Shown here piece by piece: positions 62,103 through 64,000 of a DNA stretch of 64,000 nt (positions within the stretch are counted from its first letter, which is position 1; each line of letters starts with the position of its first letter). The notes beneath the pieces are model-generated. The model saw only the letters and a program-made list of their open reading frames with translations, did no database searches and was not told the DNA's origin. Source of the DNA: Chitinophaga rhizosphaerae (GTDB lineage: Bacteria > Bacteroidota > Bacteroidia > Chitinophagales > Chitinophagaceae); the NCBI RefSeq assembly GCF_003958645.1, contig NZ_RXLO01000002.1, positions 310,001-374,000 on the forward strand, given 5' to 3'. A program made the translations under genes and the position numbers.

Positions 62103-62158
62103 CAAAGGAAAAATTGCTATATTACTTTCATATTAATTCAATGTTACCAAAACATTAA
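62103..62158 (-). promoter_or_regulatory. PHO-like 11-bp repeat array and -7 element of the metallophosphoesterase gene
   Basis: Read on the minus strand, TTAATGT (62158-62152), GTAACAT (62147-62141), TTAATAT (62136-62130) and GTAATAT (62125-62119) lie at an exact 11-bp period with 4-nt spacers. After exactly 8 nt comes TTCCTTTG (62110-62103), one mismatch from TANNTTTG. The leader to the ATG at 62016 would be about 80 nt. Confidence 0.72.
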
Positions 62159-62195
62159 TTCTCATTTTTTTCTGGCGCCATTTCTTTTAGAAAAC

Positions 62196-62203
62196 TAATT
62201 TTG
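62196..62203 (+). promoter_or_regulatory. candidate -7 element for the DUF47-PiT operon
   Basis: TAATTTTG matches TANNTTTG exactly, 29 nt before the DUF47 ATG. A weak -33 candidate TCTG lies at 62171-62174 with a 21-nt spacer. No 11-bp repeats in this direction end at the required position, so expression may not depend on PhoB. Confidence 0.5.
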
Positions 62204-62232
62204 CCGCAAATTTTCAACAAACACAAACATTT

Positions 62233-62883
62233 ATGGGAGGCTTTAATTCTATTGTGAAACTGTTCATGCCGAAAGACAGGGTGTTCTATTCACTTTTCGA
62301 AGATGTGGCGGCGAACCTGGTGGAAATGGGTAAAGTGCTGGTGGAGCTGGTGGAAACCAAGGACCCGGTGATCCGGAAAGATAAAGTAGTACTGATCGAG
62401 CGGCTGGAGCACAAGAACGATGACCTGACGCATCGCATTTTCGTAGAATTGGGGCAGAACTTCATTACGCCTTTCGACCGGGAGGATATTCACTATCTCG
62501 CCTCTACGCTGGACGATGTGGCGGATTACATCCATGGCTCGGCCAAGCGTATCGACATGTACAAAGTGGTGGAAATCAATGACAGCGTGCGCAAACTGGC
62601 TGACCTGATCAACCAGGGCGTGGCGGAGCTGGCCAAAGCGATCCCCGAGCTGCGCAACATGAACAATATGCGGGCGATCACGGATGCGTGTGTGAAGATC
62701 AACAGCCTGGAGAACCATGCCGACGATATTTACGACCGTGCGATCGCGGATTTGTTCGAGCAGGAAAGCAATGCGGTGGAGCTGATCAAGATGCGCGAGA
62801 TCTATCAGGCGCTGGAAATCGCTACCGACAAGTGCGAAGATTCCGCCAACGTGATAGAAACCATCATCATTAAATATGCGTAG
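62233..62883 (+). CDS. DUF47 family PhoU-like protein, PiT accessory
   Basis: A 216-aa all-alpha cytoplasmic protein of the DUF47 (TIGR00153) family, a PhoU-like fold. Typical segments are FYSLFEDVAANLVEMGKVLVELVE, EHKNDDLTHRIFVELGQNFITPFDREDI, DDVADYIHGSAKRI and LEIATDKCEDSANVIETIIIKYA. It lies 19 nt before the PiT transporter gene. Members are encoded with PiT carriers in many bacteria and are thought to tune phosphate uptake. Confidence 0.95.
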   Translation: MGGFNSIVKLFMPKDRVFYSLFEDVAANLVEMGKVLVELVETKDPVIRKDKVVLIERLEHKNDDLTHRIFVELGQNFITPFDREDIHYLASTLDDVADYIHGSAKRIDMYKVVEINDSVRKLADLINQGVAELAKAIPELRNMNNMRAITDACVKINSLENHADDIYDRAIADLFEQESNAVELIKMREIYQALEIATDKCEDSANVIETIIIKYA

Positions 62884-62902
62884 CCGCTAATCCCGACAGC
62901 TC

Positions 62903-63910
62903 ATGACATTTCTGGTAGTCATCATTATACTGGCATTTATATTCGATTACATAAACGGGTTCCACGATGCGGCCAATTCCATTGCCACGATCGTGTCCAC
63001 CAAAGTACTGACGCCGTTCCAGGCGGTGCTGTGGGCCGCACTTTTCAACTTTGCGGCGTTCTTCGTTTCCAAATACATTTACGGTGAGTTCAAGGTGGGC
63101 AATACCATCGCCAAATCGGTGTTCGAGGAATTCATCACCCTGAAGGTGATCTTTTCCGGGCTGGTGGCGGCCATTACCTGGAACCTGCTGACCTGGTGGT
63201 ACGGCATCCCGTCGAGCTCCTCCCACACGCTGATCGGCGGGTTTATCGGGGCGGCGGTGGCAAACGCCCACGGGTCCTTCGCCGTGATCAACTTTTCCAA
63301 AGTGTTGCCTACGGTATATTTCATCGTACTGGCACCCTTCATCGGCATGGTGGTGGCGTTCCTCATCACCGTGTTCATCGTGAACGTTTCCAAGCGGGCC
63401 AATCCGTACCGTGCGGAAAACTGGTTCAAGCGCCTGCAGCTGGTATCTTCCGCCGCATTCAGCCTTGGCCACGGTGGTAACGACGCGCAGAAGGTAATGG
63501 GTATCATCGCCGCGGCGATGGTGGCCCACGGCAGCATCGGCCATTTAAAAGACGTGCCCGACTGGGTACCGTTCGCCTGCTTCACGGCCATTGGCCTGGG
63601 TACGCTGAGCGGTGGCTGGAAGATCGTGAAAACGATGGGTACCCGCATCACCAAGGTGACGCCGCTGGAAGGGGTGAGCGCCGAAACGGCGGGTGCGATC
63701 ACGCTGTACATGACCGAAAGCCTCGGTATCCCTGTGAGCACCACGCATACCATTACCGGTTCCATCATCGGGGTGGGCGCCACCAAACGTCTTTCGGCCG
63801 TGCGCTGGGGGGTGACGGTGAACCTCCTCTGGGCCTGGATCCTCACGATCCCCATCAGTGCAGCCCTGGCCGCGGTGGTGTTCTTCATCGTGAATTTCTT
63901 CGTGAAATGA
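62903..63910 (+). CDS. inorganic phosphate transporter, PiT family
   Basis: A 335-aa inner-membrane phosphate carrier with about ten helices. The duplicated PiT signature is clear: DYINGFHDAANSIATIVSTKVLTP in the first half and FSLGHGGNDAQKVMG in the second, with the inner repeat GIPSSSSHTLIGGFIG matched by GIPVSTTHTITGSIIG. PiT carriers move metal-phosphate with protons or sodium and are usually low-affinity. It shares an operon with the DUF47 gene and ends in a strong terminator. Confidence 0.97.
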   Translation: MTFLVVIIILAFIFDYINGFHDAANSIATIVSTKVLTPFQAVLWAALFNFAAFFVSKYIYGEFKVGNTIAKSVFEEFITLKVIFSGLVAAITWNLLTWWYGIPSSSSHTLIGGFIGAAVANAHGSFAVINFSKVLPTVYFIVLAPFIGMVVAFLITVFIVNVSKRANPYRAENWFKRLQLVSSAAFSLGHGGNDAQKVMGIIAAAMVAHGSIGHLKDVPDWVPFACFTAIGLGTLSGGWKIVKTMGTRITKVTPLEGVSAETAGAITLYMTESLGIPVSTTHTITGSIIGVGATKRLSAVRWGVTVNLLWAWILTIPISAALAAVVFFIVNFFVK

Positions 63911-63912
63911 GA

Positions 63913-63934
63913 ATTTCTATTTCGAAATAGAAAT
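63913..63934. repeat. 22-bp perfect palindrome after the PiT gene
   Basis: An AT-rich perfect palindrome (11-bp arms) directly after the stop codon. It overlaps the first bases of the terminator stem by 3 nt, so the two RNA hairpins compete slightly. It could be a protein-binding site or an added RNA stabiliser. Confidence 0.6.
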
Positions 63935-63958
63935 GCCGCCTTCCCGGGCGGCATTTTT
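63932..63958 (+). terminator. intrinsic terminator after the DUF47-PiT operon
   Basis: A 9-bp stem (63932-63940 with 63947-63955), 6-nt loop and T-run. Confidence 0.88.
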
Positions 63959-63979
63959 TATCCCGCCAGTTTTGTTTTT

Positions 63980-64000
63980 ATGACAGTTCCGGATGACAAA
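63980..64000 (+). CDS. possible start of the next gene (partial)
   Basis: An ATG at 63980 opens a frame (MTVPDDK) that runs off the window end. A T-rich stretch with CAGTTTTG just upstream is one mismatch from the -7 consensus. Seven codons are too few to assign a product. Confidence 0.3.

Noticed and set aside
62119-62158. Array read as a PHO box for the DUF47-PiT operon
   Set aside because: Orientation and 8-nt spacing to a -7 element fit only the minus-strand gene; the PiT -7 element has no phased repeats upstream.

Overview
The window is chromosomal core DNA of a Bacteroidota bacterium, most likely a Chitinophagaceae (Chitinophaga-like) species. The evidence is an LpxC-FabZ fusion, two TonB-dependent receptors with carboxypeptidase-like N-domains, DUF3098, DUF3108 and DUF3857 proteins, a split ATP synthase operon, and more than a dozen promoters carrying the Bacteroidota -7 element TANNTTTG. 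No rRNA, tRNA, CRISPR array, transposase or prophage was seen. About 52 genes fill almost all the space.

Layout. 1-8733 (+): end of lpxD, lpxC-fabZ, lpxA, an ABC ATPase, an MFS carrier, a metallo-beta-lactamase-fold hydrolase, a lipoprotein, a HerA-like ATPase, an SdpI-like protein and a Gfo/Idh/MocA oxidoreductase. 8739-13399 (-): recQ, a TRIC-type channel and a copper P-type ATPase. 13645-17418: tsaE and alanine dehydrogenase (+), then uppP, DUF3098 and ftsX (-). 17591-25529: leuS, a secreted tricorn-like protease, a small HicB-HicA-like toxin-antitoxin pair on the minus strand and a secreted endonuclease/exonuclease/phosphatase-fold enzyme. 25600-36992: M28 peptidase, ruvB, ruvC, two paralogous OmpR-type response regulators without kinases, DUF3108 and flippase-like membrane proteins, HIT, greA, a 2-hydroxyacid dehydrogenase, rsmA, pdxA, a methyltransferase and a winged-helix regulator. 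37065-39885: TonB receptor plus a small periplasmic protein. 40240-44500 (-): atpBEFHA. 44714-52553 (-): DUF3857/transglutaminase protein, ABC exporter, and a secreted protein with a possible caspase-type His/Cys dyad.

52.9-63.9 kb looks like a phosphate-response island: a PhoB/PhoR-type two-component system, a phosphate-selective-porin family protein, a lipoprotein and TonB receptor pair, a metallophosphoesterase resembling PlcP/LpxH-type enzymes, and a DUF47-PiT phosphate transporter. The most interesting observation is a shared control element. Upstream of the lipoprotein, the TonB receptor and the metallophosphoesterase there are four 7-bp repeats (consensus DTAAYAT) at an exact 11-bp period, and in all three cases the array ends exactly 8 nt before a -7 element. 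A degenerate array in the same phase precedes the PhoB-type gene. This geometry resembles known PHO boxes and suggests a phosphate regulon that includes lipid remodelling and an outer-membrane uptake pair with unknown cargo.
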